DNA from: Aestuariivita sp.
Lineage (GTDB): Bacteria; Pseudomonadota; Alphaproteobacteria; Rhodobacterales; Rhodobacteraceae
Assembly (NCBI RefSeq): GCF_021404545.1
Contig: NZ_JAAWWD010000061.1
Span: 96,001-160,000 of the forward strand
Length of the DNA: 64,000 bases
Direction: 5' to 3'
Shown: positions 52,318 through 60,535 of the stretch, one piece after another
How the letters are laid out: each line of letters starts with the position of its first letter
Numbering within the stretch: position 1 is the stretch's first letter
The notes under the pieces: model-generated
What the model was told of the DNA's origin: nothing
The model's database searches: none
What the model saw: only the letters and a program-made list of their open reading frames with translations
Made by a program: the position numbers and the translations under genes

Positions 52318-53316
52318 ATGAAAGCGATGCTGAGCAAAGAGGTCGGCGGGCCGGACACTCTGGTGTTGGAGGATCTGCCCGATCCAGACCCCGGAAAGAA
52401 ACAGGTGCGCATCCGTGTGCATGCCGCAGGCGTGAACTTTCCAGATACGCTGATCATCCGCGACATGTATCAGATGAAACCCCCCCGCCCCTTTGCGCCG
52501 GGTGGCGAAGTGGCGGGTGTGATCGACGCCGTGGGCGAGGGTGTCGAGGGTCTGGCGATTGGCGACCGGGTTCTGGGCATGTCGGGTTTTGGCGGGTTCG
52601 CGACCCATCTGGTGATCGAGGCGGCCAAGGTGATCAAGATCCCCGATGCCATGCCCTATGACGAGGCGGCCTGTTTCGTGCTGACCTATGGCACCTCCTA
52701 TCACGCGCTCAAGGACCGCGCCGAGATCAAGGCGGGCGAAAGCCTGTTGATCCTTGGGGCGGCCGGCGGCGTGGGTGCCGCGGCCATCGAACTTGGCAAG
52801 GCCCTCGGTGCCCGTGTCATCGCCGCGGTCTCGTCCGAGGACAAGGCGCAATTCTGCCGGGATCTGGGTGCCGACGAGACCATCGTTTACTCTCGCGACA
52901 TGTCCGACCGCGCGGTGCGAAAGGCGTTCTCGGATCGGATCAAGGCGCTGTCGGGGGGCGAAGGCGTCGATGTGGTCTATGATGCGGTGGGCGGCGACTA
53001 TGCCGAGCCCGCGCTGCGGGCGCTTGCGTGGAAGGGGCGGTTTCTGGTCGTTGGATTTCCCGCAGGGATCCCGAAAATCCCGCTGAACCTGACATTGCTC
53101 AAGGGCTGCCAGATCGTCGGTGTGTTCTGGGGCGCGCATACGCTGCGCGAACCGTCCGGCCACGCGGCGAATATGGCCGATCTCTTTGGCTTTTATGGCG
53201 AGGTCCGCATCAAACCGCGCATCTCGGCCAGCTATCCGCTGGCAGAGGCCGGCGCCGCCTTGCAGCTTTTGCAGGACCGCAAGGTGCTGGGCAAGGTCGT
53301 GGTCACCGTCGATTGA
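52318..53316 (+). CDS. NADPH:quinone reductase-like MDR oxidoreductase
   Basis: 332 residues from the ATG at 52318, preceded by GGGGAGGA; an open frame continuing upstream crosses the divergent promoter and is rejected. Zinc-free medium-chain reductase: 'VHAAGVNFPDTLIIRDMYQM' (~39-58), the NADP motif 'LILGAAGGVGAAAIELGKAL' (~143-162) and 'GEGVDVVYDAVGGDYAEPAL'. 'FWGAHTLREP' and the C-terminal 'LGKVVVTVD' match the QOR/acrylyl-CoA reductase group. Could reduce an enoyl-CoA or quinone as part of the island. Confidence 0.9.
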   Translation: MKAMLSKEVGGPDTLVLEDLPDPDPGKKQVRIRVHAAGVNFPDTLIIRDMYQMKPPRPFAPGGEVAGVIDAVGEGVEGLAIGDRVLGMSGFGGFATHLVIEAAKVIKIPDAMPYDEAACFVLTYGTSYHALKDRAEIKAGESLLILGAAGGVGAAAIELGKALGARVIAAVSSEDKAQFCRDLGADETIVYSRDMSDRAVRKAFSDRIKALSGGEGVDVVYDAVGGDYAEPALRALAWKGRFLVVGFPAGIPKIPLNLTLLKGCQIVGVFWGAHTLREPSGHAANMADLFGFYGEVRIKPRISASYPLAEAGAALQLLQDRKVLGKVVVTVD

Positions 53317-53370
53317 CCCGCACCAGACCGACCCGGCCGATACTTCATCCATCGCAACAGGATATATCCC

Positions 53371-54375
53371 ATGACAAACCGCCAGATCATCATCGCAGAC
53401 CTGCCTACCGATGCGCTTACCCCGGATCATTTCAAGATGATCGAAACCGAGATGCCTCAGCCGGGCGAGGGCGAGCTGCTCCTCCGTGTGATCCTGATGT
53501 CGATTGACGCGGCCAACCGGTCCTGGCTGCGCGGCGCGACCTATCGCGCGGCCGTGACTGCGGGCGACGCGATGCCCACCTATGCGGTCTGTGAGGTCGT
53601 TACATCGAACAGCCCCAAGATCGCCGCAGGCGACATCGTCGCCGCCGAAGCGGTCTGGGCCGATCACGTTGTTGCCAAGGCCCACAAGGTCCAGAAACTG
53701 CCACGGGTCGAAACGCTGTCGCATCTGATGTCGGTCTACGGCATCGCGGGCAAGACGGCCTTTCACGGGTTGATGTCGATTGGCCGGCCCATGGCGGGCG
53801 AGACCGTTCTGGTCTCTGCCGCCGCGGGGTCGGTCGGCGGCTATGTCGGCCAGATCGCCAAGGCGCTGGGATGCCGCGTCGTGGGCATCGCGGGCGGGCC
53901 GGACAAATGCCAATGGGTGATCGACCAGTTCGGCTTTGACGCCTGCCTGGACTATCACGAGAAAGGCCTGGGCAAGGCCCTTGCCACGGCCTGCCCCGAT
54001 GGGGTCGATATCTATTTCGACAATGTCGGTGGCAAAGTGCTGGAGACGGCTTTGAACGTGATGAACGAGCGGGGCCGCGTTGTCTGCTGCGGGGCAATCA
54101 GCCAATACGATACCGACAGCCCCTTCGGCCCGCGCAACCTGCCCGGTGCGATCGTCGTCAAGCGCCTGAAGATGGAGGGCTTCATCGTCACGGATTTTGC
54201 CAAGGATGATGCCAAGTGCCTGCGCGCGATGGGGCACTGGGTCTCGACCGGCCAGATCAAGGTGACCGAGGATATCGTGGACGGGCTGGAAAACGCGCCC
54301 CACGCCCTGATCGGGCTGCTCGCCGGGGACAACAAAGGCAAGCGGATGGTGCGTGTCGCCGCCGATCCGCGCTGA
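53371..54375 (+). CDS. NADP-dependent MDR reductase (prostaglandin/curcumin reductase-like)
   Basis: 334 residues, 54 nt after the previous stop. Belongs to the zinc-free MDR group of leukotriene B4 dehydrogenase/CurA-like double-bond reductases: 'VILMSIDAANRSWLRGATYR' (~47-66), the glycine-rich 'SAAAGSVGGYVGQIAKALGC' (~149-168), 'GGPDKCQWVIDQFGFDACLD' and 'YFDNVGGKVLETALNVMNER'. These enzymes reduce conjugated enones or enals with NADPH. Ends in a TGATG overlap with the MaoC gene. Confidence 0.9.
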   Translation: MTNRQIIIADLPTDALTPDHFKMIETEMPQPGEGELLLRVILMSIDAANRSWLRGATYRAAVTAGDAMPTYAVCEVVTSNSPKIAAGDIVAAEAVWADHVVAKAHKVQKLPRVETLSHLMSVYGIAGKTAFHGLMSIGRPMAGETVLVSAAAGSVGGYVGQIAKALGCRVVGIAGGPDKCQWVIDQFGFDACLDYHEKGLGKALATACPDGVDIYFDNVGGKVLETALNVMNERGRVVCCGAISQYDTDSPFGPRNLPGAIVVKRLKMEGFIVTDFAKDDAKCLRAMGHWVSTGQIKVTEDIVDGLENAPHALIGLLAGDNKGKRMVRVAADPR

Positions 54376-54845
54376 TGTCCGCCCTTCAGGCCGCGGTGAA
54401 GGCAAGCCAGGCCCATATCGGCACCGAGGTGGGCGTGTCGAACTGGATCACGGTCGATCAGGACATGATCGACCGGTTCGCCGAAACCACGTTCGACACG
54501 CAGTGGATCCACATTGACCCGGTCCGCGCCGCCGCCGAAACCCCGTTCGGCGGCACCATCGCCCATGGGTTCCTGACCCTGTCGCTGGCCAGCCGGTTTG
54601 CCTATGACTGCTTCGAGATGCTGCCGGGACAGGTCATGGGCATCAACTATGGCATGAACAAACTGAGGTTCCTGATGCCGGTGCGGGCGGGCAGCCGTCT
54701 GCGCGGGCGCTTTCGGCTGGAAGAGGTGCGCGCACGCAGCACCACCGACCTGCTGCGCACCAACACCCTGACAATCGAGATCGAGGGGGAGACCACACCG
54801 GCACTGGTCGCAGAATGGCTGGGCCTCGCGGTGTTCGAAGACTAA
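54375..54845 (+). CDS. MaoC-like/(R)-hydratase hot-dog protein (NodN-like)
   Basis: 156 residues from the ATG at 54375-54377 overlapping the reductase stop (TGATG). Single hot-dog fold with the MaoC/NodN pattern: 'MIDRFAETTFDTQWIHIDPV' (~31-50) supplies the catalytic Asp/His region ('D-x4-H' as TQWIHID), then 'PFGGTIAHGFLTLSLASRFA'. Length is typical. It hydrates 2-enoyl-CoA to (R)-3-hydroxyacyl-CoA; with the MDR reductases it may process an unsaturated side chain. Confidence 0.92.
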   Translation: MSALQAAVKASQAHIGTEVGVSNWITVDQDMIDRFAETTFDTQWIHIDPVRAAAETPFGGTIAHGFLTLSLASRFAYDCFEMLPGQVMGINYGMNKLRFLMPVRAGSRLRGRFRLEEVRARSTTDLLRTNTLTIEIEGETTPALVAEWLGLAVFED

Positions 54846-55229
54846 CCGAAACGCCCGTCCGCCCCCAGGTCAGCCGGTCGAACGGCAAGCCACCTGGCCC
54901 TCACAGGTGACGACAAGGCGGTATGCTGGAAACGGCTGTCGGATCGGTCCCAAGCCTGTCCGGTCCCAAGCCGGGGTCCGGGATCTGTCCTGAGTATTCG
55001 CCCGCCCCGGAGCGCAGCGACAGAATGCAGGCACAGATCGGGACGGCATCTTCGGTCGAGGTGAAACAGCGTCTGGGCCACCCCCGGTATGGGGTACCGA
55101 ACCGCCCGTGTAACCGGCTCCACCCATGGGTTCGCTGGCCGGGGCGTTGACCAATCGCTCGTTTTTGCAGCGCAGGGCGCCTGGGTGCGCAGAAATCCCG
55201 ACCTGGTCGTATCCGAGTCCCGCCTAGGT
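54846..55229. other. intergenic region before the amide operon leader
   Basis: No supportable gene; the two short minus-strand open frames (about 93 codons each) overlap each other out of frame and resemble chance frames in GC-rich DNA. A short hairpin (CACCTG 54891-54896 / CAGGTG 54904-54909) sits after the MaoC gene without a T run. The dodecamer CGGTCCCAAGCC occurs twice (54945 and 54961), 16 bp apart. Confidence 0.5.
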
Positions 55230-55387
55230 TATTAATAAGTTGACAGCGCGACGGCTTGTCGCAAAGCTATGAGGGCCTCAACGGCGAGGCTCAGCACCAC
55301 AATACCCTACAGAGGCCCGTTTGGGTCAGGCACCGTCGCCCTTTCGCAACCACCTTTGCGACGGGGCTTTTTTAGTTTGGAACGCGC
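55230..55387 (+). promoter_or_regulatory. ANTAR-type antitermination leader of the amiC-amiR operon
   Basis: The leader carries a hairpin at 55273-55292 whose stem closes on GCCTC/GAGGC and whose six-base loop AACGGC (55280-55285) has A at position 1 and G at position 4, the ANTAR recognition pattern. A second six-base loop with A1 and G4, ACCGTC (55332-55337), sits on a short GGC/GCC stem (55329-55340) that overlaps the terminator's 5' arm. An extra GCGAC/GTCGC hairpin lies at 55248-55262. The AT-rich TTATTAATAA at 55229-55238 is the likeliest -10 area; the TTGACA at 55240-55245 is in a poor position to be a -35. AmiR, encoded downstream, carries an ANTAR domain. Confidence 0.65.
55330..55373 (+). 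terminator. intrinsic terminator in the amiC leader
   Basis: The arms 55330-55339 and 55358-55367 pair over ten positions with a single A-G mismatch (core CCGTCGC/GCGACGG). Six T (55368-55373) follow directly. It ends 14 nt before the amiC ATG, so it would block the whole operon unless prevented. An alternative inner hairpin TCGCAA/TTGCGA (55344-55361) competes for the 3' arm. Confidence 0.85.
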
Positions 55388-56551
55388 ATGTCAAGTGACA
55401 CAGTCAAGGTTGGTATCCTGTTCTCGCTCACGGGCTCCTATGCCGCCATTGGCGCCGCCATGCGGGCGGGTGCCGAGCTTGCGATTGCCGAACTGAACAC
55501 CCGGCCCAACAGTGAGTTGCGGCTTGATGCAGTGTTCGCCGACCCGCAAGGAAACCCCGCGGCCTATGCGGATGTTGCGCGGGGTTTGCTCACCGACAAA
55601 GGTCTGACCCACGTCATCGGCTGCTATACCTCGTCCAGCCGGAAAGAAGTGCTGCCAGTGTTCGAGAAACACGACGCGCTCCTCTGGTATCCTTCCCACT
55701 ACGAGGGGTTCGAGAGCAGCGAGAACGTCATTTACACCGGCGCCGCCCCAAACCAGCATGTCCTCCCGCTGGCCGCGTATCTGCTGCGCACTCACGGCGG
55801 GCGCGGCTGGTTTGTCGGCTCGAATTATGTCTGGGCATGGGAGAACAACCGTATCCTGCGCGAAGCCATCCTGGCCGGTGGCGGCACGGTGTTGGGCGAG
55901 CGGTACTTCCCCGTCGGCGATATCGACCTGGAGGATGTTGTCCGCCAGATCGTGCGGGACCGGCCCGATTTCATCTTCACGACCCTGATCGGCGAGTCCT
56001 GTTATCAGTTCTGCCGCCTGCTGCGGGCCGAGGCCGACCGCATGGGCATTGATCAGGCCGCCGAGATGCCCATCGCCAGTTGCAGCCTGTCGGAGGCCGA
56101 GTTGCCGCATCTGGGTGCAGCGGCTGACGGGCATCTTTCCTCGTCGGTCTATTTCTCGACTATCGAAACGGCCGAGAACGCGCGGTTCTCCGCTCTGTGG
56201 CGACAAAAGTATGCGCATCTCGGCAACCCCAGCGCCGATGCCGAAGCGACCTACATCGCCGTTCGGCTGCTGGCGCGGGCCATCGAACGGGCCGGTGATA
56301 CCGGCTTTCACGCCGTGCGCGAGGCGGTGCGGGGCCTGCAACTGGACGCACCACAAGGGCCGGTGACCGTCGATGCCGACAACCTGCACTGTGCGATGCG
56401 CCCACAGATCGGTCGGTCGCGACTGGATGGAACCTTCGATGTGGTCTTCGCCGCGCAGACCGCCGTCGCACCCGACCCCTACCTTGTCTGGAGCGGCGCC
56501 GAGGATCCGGTGGCCCACACGAGCCCCGGTCACCTGAGGGTCGTCCGATGA
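55388..56551 (+). CDS. amiC: AmiC-like amide sensor / negative regulator of amidase operon
   Basis: 387 residues. Cytoplasmic (no signal peptide) periplasmic-binding-protein fold: 'VKVGILFSLTGSYAAIGAAM' at the N-terminus, 'GCYTSSSRKEVLPVFEKHDA' (~78-97), 'LLWYPSHYEGFESSENVIYT' and 'GSNYVWAWENNRILREAILA'. This is the AmiC/UrtA-type amide- or urea-binding pattern. In Pseudomonas, AmiC holds AmiR inactive and releases it when a short amide is bound. It is followed by amiR in an ATGA overlap and preceded by the leader terminator, which fits that circuit. Confidence 0.9.
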   Translation: MSSDTVKVGILFSLTGSYAAIGAAMRAGAELAIAELNTRPNSELRLDAVFADPQGNPAAYADVARGLLTDKGLTHVIGCYTSSSRKEVLPVFEKHDALLWYPSHYEGFESSENVIYTGAAPNQHVLPLAAYLLRTHGGRGWFVGSNYVWAWENNRILREAILAGGGTVLGERYFPVGDIDLEDVVRQIVRDRPDFIFTTLIGESCYQFCRLLRAEADRMGIDQAAEMPIASCSLSEAELPHLGAAADGHLSSSVYFSTIETAENARFSALWRQKYAHLGNPSADAEATYIAVRLLARAIERAGDTGFHAVREAVRGLQLDAPQGPVTVDADNLHCAMRPQIGRSRLDGTFDVVFAAQTAVAPDPYLVWSGAEDPVAHTSPGHLRVVR

Positions 56552-57159
56552 CCCGGATCAAGACGAATTTCCGCGGGCTGCGCGCACTGGTCCTGCATCA
56601 CAAGGGCGCCACGACAGAACGTCTGGCAGGCATCCTTCAGCGGCTCGGGCTCGTCGTCCAGACCTGCGATCCTGCCGAAATCGACGCGACCGTCCTGCCG
56701 GAATGCGATCTGGTTCTGTTCGATGCCGACGAGGAGATCGCGGCAACCGTGCTGGAGGACCTGGCCGCAACCCGTCCGATGATTGCGCTGATCGCGAACG
56801 AAGCCCCCAGCCGACTGGCGCGCGTCGTCCGGTTTCGCTGCAATAGCCACATCCTCAAACCGATCCGTAGCATGGGCGTCTACTCTGCCCTGCTGTTGGC
56901 CACCAACGGGCACGAACAGCAGCTTCAGACCTGCCGTGAGATCGCGTCCCTTCGCCAGCGACTGTCCGGGCGACGCACCGTCATGAAAGCCGTTCTCAAG
57001 CAGATGGACCTGACCGGGGTTGACGAGGATACCGCCTATGAAGGGCTGCGCCGCCGCGCGATGGAACTGCGCGTGCCGATCGAAACCGTCGCGCGCATGA
57101 CGCTTGACCTGTCCGACACCGAAGCATTGCCGTCACATCGGCGGCCCCGCAAGGCGTGA
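56548..57159 (+). CDS. amiR: AmiR-like ANTAR-domain antiterminator
   Basis: 203 residues, ATGA overlap with amiC. Residues ~1-125 are a degenerate receiver domain ('LRALVLHHKGATTERLAGIL', 'ECDLVLFDADEEIAATVLED') without the phospho-acceptor set. A coiled coil follows ('EQQLQTCREIASLRQRLSGR'), then the ANTAR helices ('AVLKQMDLTGVDEDTAYEGL', 'RRRAMELRVPIETVARM'). ANTAR dimers bind paired hexaloop hairpins and stop terminator formation. The likely target is the leader in front of amiC, giving autoregulation of the entire operon. Confidence 0.92.
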   Translation: MTRIKTNFRGLRALVLHHKGATTERLAGILQRLGLVVQTCDPAEIDATVLPECDLVLFDADEEIAATVLEDLAATRPMIALIANEAPSRLARVVRFRCNSHILKPIRSMGVYSALLLATNGHEQQLQTCREIASLRQRLSGRRTVMKAVLKQMDLTGVDEDTAYEGLRRRAMELRVPIETVARMTLDLSDTEALPSHRRPRKA

Positions 57160-57194
57160 CCGCGCCTCAATAACCAACCAGCAGGAGATGGAAC

Positions 57195-58436
57195 ATGATA
57201 AAGACATGGAAAACAGGCATTTCGGCCGCCGCTCTGGCAGGCGCTGCGGCGCTTGTGGCGGCTGGCCCGGGCTTCGCTCAGGACGCGATCAAGATAGGCG
57301 TGCTGGAGGACCAGTCCGGCGACTTTGCCGCGGCCACCAATGTCAAAGTGCATGCCATCGAACTGGCCGCCGAAGAGATCAACGCCGCCGGCGGGATCGA
57401 CGGCCGCCCGGTGGAGCTGGTGATCTACGATACCCAGTCCGACAACCGCCGCTATCAGGAGTTCATGCGCCGCGTACTGCAACAGGATCAGGTAGACGTG
57501 GTGTTCGCCGGTTTCTCCTCGGCCTCGCGTGAGGCCTATCGCCCGATCGTGAACCAGTTCGACGGGCTGGCGTTCTACAACAACCAGTACGAAGGCGGCG
57601 TGTGCGACGCGAACATGATCGTCACCGGCGCCGTGCCCGAGCAGCAGTTCTCGACCCTTATCCCCTGGATGATGGAGACCTACGGGAACAACGTCTACAC
57701 CATCGCGGCGGATTACAATTTCGGTCAGATCTCGGCCGAGTGGGTGCGCCAGATCGTCGACGAAAACGGCGGCGCCATGGTGGGCGAGGAATTCATCCCC
57801 CTCGGTGTCTCGCAGTTCAGCCAGACGATCCAGAACATCCAGGCATCCGAGGCCGATTTCGTGGTCACCCTGCTCGTGGGCGCCGCCCAGGCATCCTATT
57901 ACGAACAGGCGGCCTCCGCCGATGTGGGCTTGCCCATGGCCTCCTCGGTCAATGTCGGCCAGGGCTATGAGCACAAGCGGTTCACGCCGCCCAGCCTGTC
58001 GCAGATGTACGTGACAACGAACTACATCGAGGAAATCGACACGCCCGAAAGCCAGGCCTTCCTCGAAAAGTTCCGCGCGAAGTTTCCCGAAGAGCCCTAC
58101 ATCAACCAGGAAGCCGCGAATTCCTACATCGCGATGAACCTCTACAAGCAACTGGTGGAACGCGCCGGCACGACCGAGCGTGAGGCCCTGCGCGAGGTCA
58201 TCGCCGAAGGCGATGTCTGCTTCGACGGGCCGTCCGGCACCGTCTGCCTCGACCCCAAGAGCCAGCACATGTCGCACACGATCTTTCTGGCCAAGGTGGA
58301 GGAGGACCATTCGATCAGCTTCCCAAGGGTTTGGGAAAACATCGCACCCTACTGGCTGGGAGACGCGGGCTGCGACCTGACGCAGAACGACCCCTCCGCA
58401 CAGTACACGCCGTCCAACCCGCCCCCGGCCAACTAA
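57195..58436 (+). CDS. substrate-binding protein of a short-chain amide/urea ABC transporter
   Basis: 413 residues, with GGAGATGG before the ATG. Signal peptide MIKTWKTGISAAALAGAAAL, cleaved near 'GFAQDA'. The mature part resembles UrtA/FmdD-type urea- or amide-binding proteins: 'KIGVLEDQSGDFAAATNVKV', 'NQFDGLAFYNNQYEGGVCDA', 'TIAADYNFGQISAEWVRQIV' and 'YINQEAANSYIAMNLYKQLV'. It delivers amide to the downstream permeases. Two strong hairpins follow in the next gap. Ligand (formamide, acetamide or urea) cannot be resolved from sequence; the operon's amidase argues for an amide. Confidence 0.9.
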   Translation: MIKTWKTGISAAALAGAAALVAAGPGFAQDAIKIGVLEDQSGDFAAATNVKVHAIELAAEEINAAGGIDGRPVELVIYDTQSDNRRYQEFMRRVLQQDQVDVVFAGFSSASREAYRPIVNQFDGLAFYNNQYEGGVCDANMIVTGAVPEQQFSTLIPWMMETYGNNVYTIAADYNFGQISAEWVRQIVDENGGAMVGEEFIPLGVSQFSQTIQNIQASEADFVVTLLVGAAQASYYEQAASADVGLPMASSVNVGQGYEHKRFTPPSLSQMYVTTNYIEEIDTPESQAFLEKFRAKFPEEPYINQEAANSYIAMNLYKQLVERAGTTEREALREVIAEGDVCFDGPSGTVCLDPKSQHMSHTIFLAKVEEDHSISFPRVWENIAPYWLGDAGCDLTQNDPSAQYTPSNPPPAN

Positions 58437-58448
58437 CCGCTGGGGCGT

Positions 58449-58464
58449 GGCGGCTGACGCCGCC
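58449..58464 (+). other. intercistronic hairpin after the amide-binding-protein gene (first)
   Basis: GGCGGC (58449-58454) and GCCGCC (58459-58464) form a 6-bp stem on a TGAC tetraloop, 13 nt after the binding-protein stop. It stands in tandem with the stronger hairpin at 58484. Confidence 0.5.
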
Positions 58465-58483
58465 CGAGGACGACGATATCAAG

Positions 58484-58507
58484 GGGCGGCCCTGCCCGGG
58501 GCCGCCC
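58484..58507 (+). other. intercistronic hairpin after the amide-binding-protein gene (second)
   Basis: GGGCGGCCC (58484-58492) and GGGCCGCCC (58499-58507) give a perfect 9-bp GC stem with a 6-nt loop and no T run. Probably protects the binding-protein message and reduces permease expression, as at the livJ-livH junction. Confidence 0.55.
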
Positions 58508-58542
58508 TCTACCCCGGCTGATCTGAAATAAGGGACACGCGC

Positions 58543-59415
58543 ATGGAATTCTTCGCAGCAGCCTTTGCGATGGCCTACCAGTTCGGCGACGCGTTCGCGT
58601 TCCTCGTGATCTCCTGCGCCGGGCTGGCCATCATCTTCGGGATGATGGGCATCATCAATCTGGCCCATGGCGAGTTCATCATGTGCGGGGCCTACGTCAC
58701 CGCATCGACGGCGCGCATGGGGCTTCCGCTGCCGCTTGCCATCCTGTGCGGCGCGCTTGTGGCGGGCATTGTTGGGATGCTCGTGGAACGCATCGTGATC
58801 CGGCATCTCTATCAACGCCCGCTTGATTCCATCATCGCGACATGGGGGATCAGCCTGATCGCAACGCAGGGCGTACTGATCGTTCTGGGCTCGACCATGC
58901 AGGGCATCGGCACACCTCTGGGCAGTATCGAGGTGGGCGACCGCTCGTACTCCGCCTACCGGCTGGTGCTGATGGCCGCGGCGGTTGCCCTGCTGATCGG
59001 GCTCTACTTTCTGTTCTATCACACGCGCTTCGGTGTGATCGCCCGCGCCACGATCCAGCGGCCGCAGATGGCCCAGGCCCTGGGCGTGGACACGCGGCGG
59101 GTCTATGGGCTGACCTTCGGCCTCGGCGCCGCGCTCGCGGGTCTTGCGGGCGGGCTTTACGCCCCGACCATGACAATGGTGCCGACCATGGGCGCGACCT
59201 TCATCGTCGAAAGCTTCGTGACAGTCGTGGTCGGCGGCGCGGACATCTTCGTGGGCGCCGCCCCGGCGGCGGTCATCCTCGCGGCGATCCGCGCCTCACT
59301 GACCGCCTGGTACGGCCAGCTTTTCGGCCAGATCGGCCTGCTGATCGCTGTGATCGTGGTGATCCGGGTTATGCCCGGCGGTCTTTCGGCGTGGATCAAG
59401 GGAACGAGACAGTAA
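58543..59415 (+). CDS. amide/urea ABC transporter permease (UrtB/LivH class)
   Basis: 290 residues. Inner-membrane permease with hallmark 'CAGLAIIFGMMGIINLAHGE' and 'FIMCGAYVTASTARMGLPLP' near the N-terminus, and the coupling region 'QRPQMAQALGVDTRRVYGLT'. About eight spans. UrtB-like proteins often carry a long extracytoplasmic N-terminal domain that is absent here, so the short LivH-like form is present. One base separates its stop from the next ATG. Confidence 0.92.
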   Translation: MEFFAAAFAMAYQFGDAFAFLVISCAGLAIIFGMMGIINLAHGEFIMCGAYVTASTARMGLPLPLAILCGALVAGIVGMLVERIVIRHLYQRPLDSIIATWGISLIATQGVLIVLGSTMQGIGTPLGSIEVGDRSYSAYRLVLMAAAVALLIGLYFLFYHTRFGVIARATIQRPQMAQALGVDTRRVYGLTFGLGAALAGLAGGLYAPTMTMVPTMGATFIVESFVTVVVGGADIFVGAAPAAVILAAIRASLTAWYGQLFGQIGLLIAVIVVIRVMPGGLSAWIKGTRQ

Positions 59416-59416
59416 C

Positions 59417-60535
59417 ATGGACAGACCCGACACGCCCCACACCGACGAGCCGCTTGTAGCCGAGACCCAGATAGAACGCCGATCGGCCCTGGCGATCTGG
59501 ATCTCGCGGCTGGAAGGCCCGCAGACGATGGGACGCGGCCCGGTCTTCTGGGCGACGGCGGCGCTGGTCGTTCTGGCGGCCATCCTCTACCCGCTGTTCA
59601 GCGATCCTTTCGCTGTCGGCAACTCCGCCTATTTCATGGTCTGGACCTTCATGGCCATGGGGCTGGGCGTGGTTTGGGGTTACACCGGCGCGCTCAGCTT
59701 CGGACAGACGGCGTTTTTTGGCCTGGCGGGCTATGCTTACGGCGTGCTGACGATCAATTTCGGCGCGGCTTACGGTTTCACCTGGATCGCGCTGATGATC
59801 TCCGTCGCCCTGGGCGGGCTCTTTGCCATGCTGATCGGCTATTTCATGTTCTACGGTCGCATCAAGGGCGTGTTTGTCGGGATCGTCACCCTGTCGGTCA
59901 CGCTGGTGCTGGAGACGTTCATGGCCCAGACCGCGGGCCCGCAATGGCGGATCGGCGAGGCGCGGCTGAACGGCTTCAACGGCATGTCGGGCATGCCGCC
60001 CCTGACCATTCCGTGGCCCGGCGGCGATGTCCTTCTCTATCCCGGCGTGGGCCTGTACTACGTGCTGCTGGCGATGGTCGTGCTGTGCTATCTGGGGCTG
60101 CGGATGCTGCTGAACGCGCCCTTCGGCAACGTGCTGGTCGCGATCCGGGAAAACCCTGAACGGGCCGAAATGCTGGGCTATGACACGCGGGCCTATCAGA
60201 TGCTGTCCTTCGCCCTCGGCGGTGCGCTCGCGGGGCTTTCGGGCGCACTCTACACCGCGTGGGGGCAGTATATAACGCCCTCCAGCATGGGGCTGACTGC
60301 GGCGGCCCTGCCCATTGTCTGGGTCGCGGTCGGCGGGCGGCGCGACATCACGGCGACGCTGCTCGGCACGCTGGCGGTGCTGTTCGCGTTCCAGTTGCTG
60401 ACCGTCTATGGCAGCCAATATGCCCTGATCGTCATGGGGGCGCTTTTGCTCTTCACCGTCCTTCTGACGCCCGAGGGCCTGATCGCCACGGCCATGCGCT
60501 GGCTTGGCCGCTTAGTAGGGAGAGCCAAGCGATGA
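59417..60535 (+). CDS. amide/urea ABC transporter permease (UrtC/LivM class)
   Basis: 372 residues. LivM-type permease: 'WGYTGALSFGQTAFFGLAGY' (~96-115) and 'REYNPERAEMLG'-like segment 'IRENPERAEMLGYDTRAYQM' (~242-261), then 'GGRRDITATLLGTLAVLFAF'. A ~60-residue hydrophilic N-terminal extension precedes the first span. The start follows the previous stop by one base and its end forms an ATGA overlap with the first ATPase gene. Confidence 0.92.
   Translation: MDRPDTPHTDEPLVAETQIERRSALAIWISRLEGPQTMGRGPVFWATAALVVLAAILYPLFSDPFAVGNSAYFMVWTFMAMGLGVVWGYTGALSFGQTAFFGLAGYAYGVLTINFGAAYGFTWIALMISVALGGLFAMLIGYFMFYGRIKGVFVGIVTLSVTLVLETFMAQTAGPQWRIGEARLNGFNGMSGMPPLTIPWPGGDVLLYPGVGLYYVLLAMVVLCYLGLRMLLNAPFGNVLVAIRENPERAEMLGYDTRAYQMLSFALGGALAGLSGALYTAWGQYITPSSMGLTAAALPIVWVAVGGRRDITATLLGTLAVLFAFQLLTVYGSQYALIVMGALLLFTVLLTPEGLIATAMRWLGRLVGRAKR

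Noticed and set aside
52207..54405. Long minus-strand open frame opposite the two MDR reductases
   Set aside because: The plus strand shows clear reductase motifs and proper ribosome binding sites; the minus frame has none and crosses the divergent promoter.
54870..55154. Two overlapping minus-strand frames of about 93 codons
   Set aside because: Out of frame with each other, no ribosome binding site and no family similarity.
55240..55270. TTGACA at 55240 as the -35 of the amide operon
   Set aside because: A -10 at normal spacing would place the transcript start inside the first hexaloop hairpin, destroying it; the AT-rich stretch just upstream is a better -10 area.
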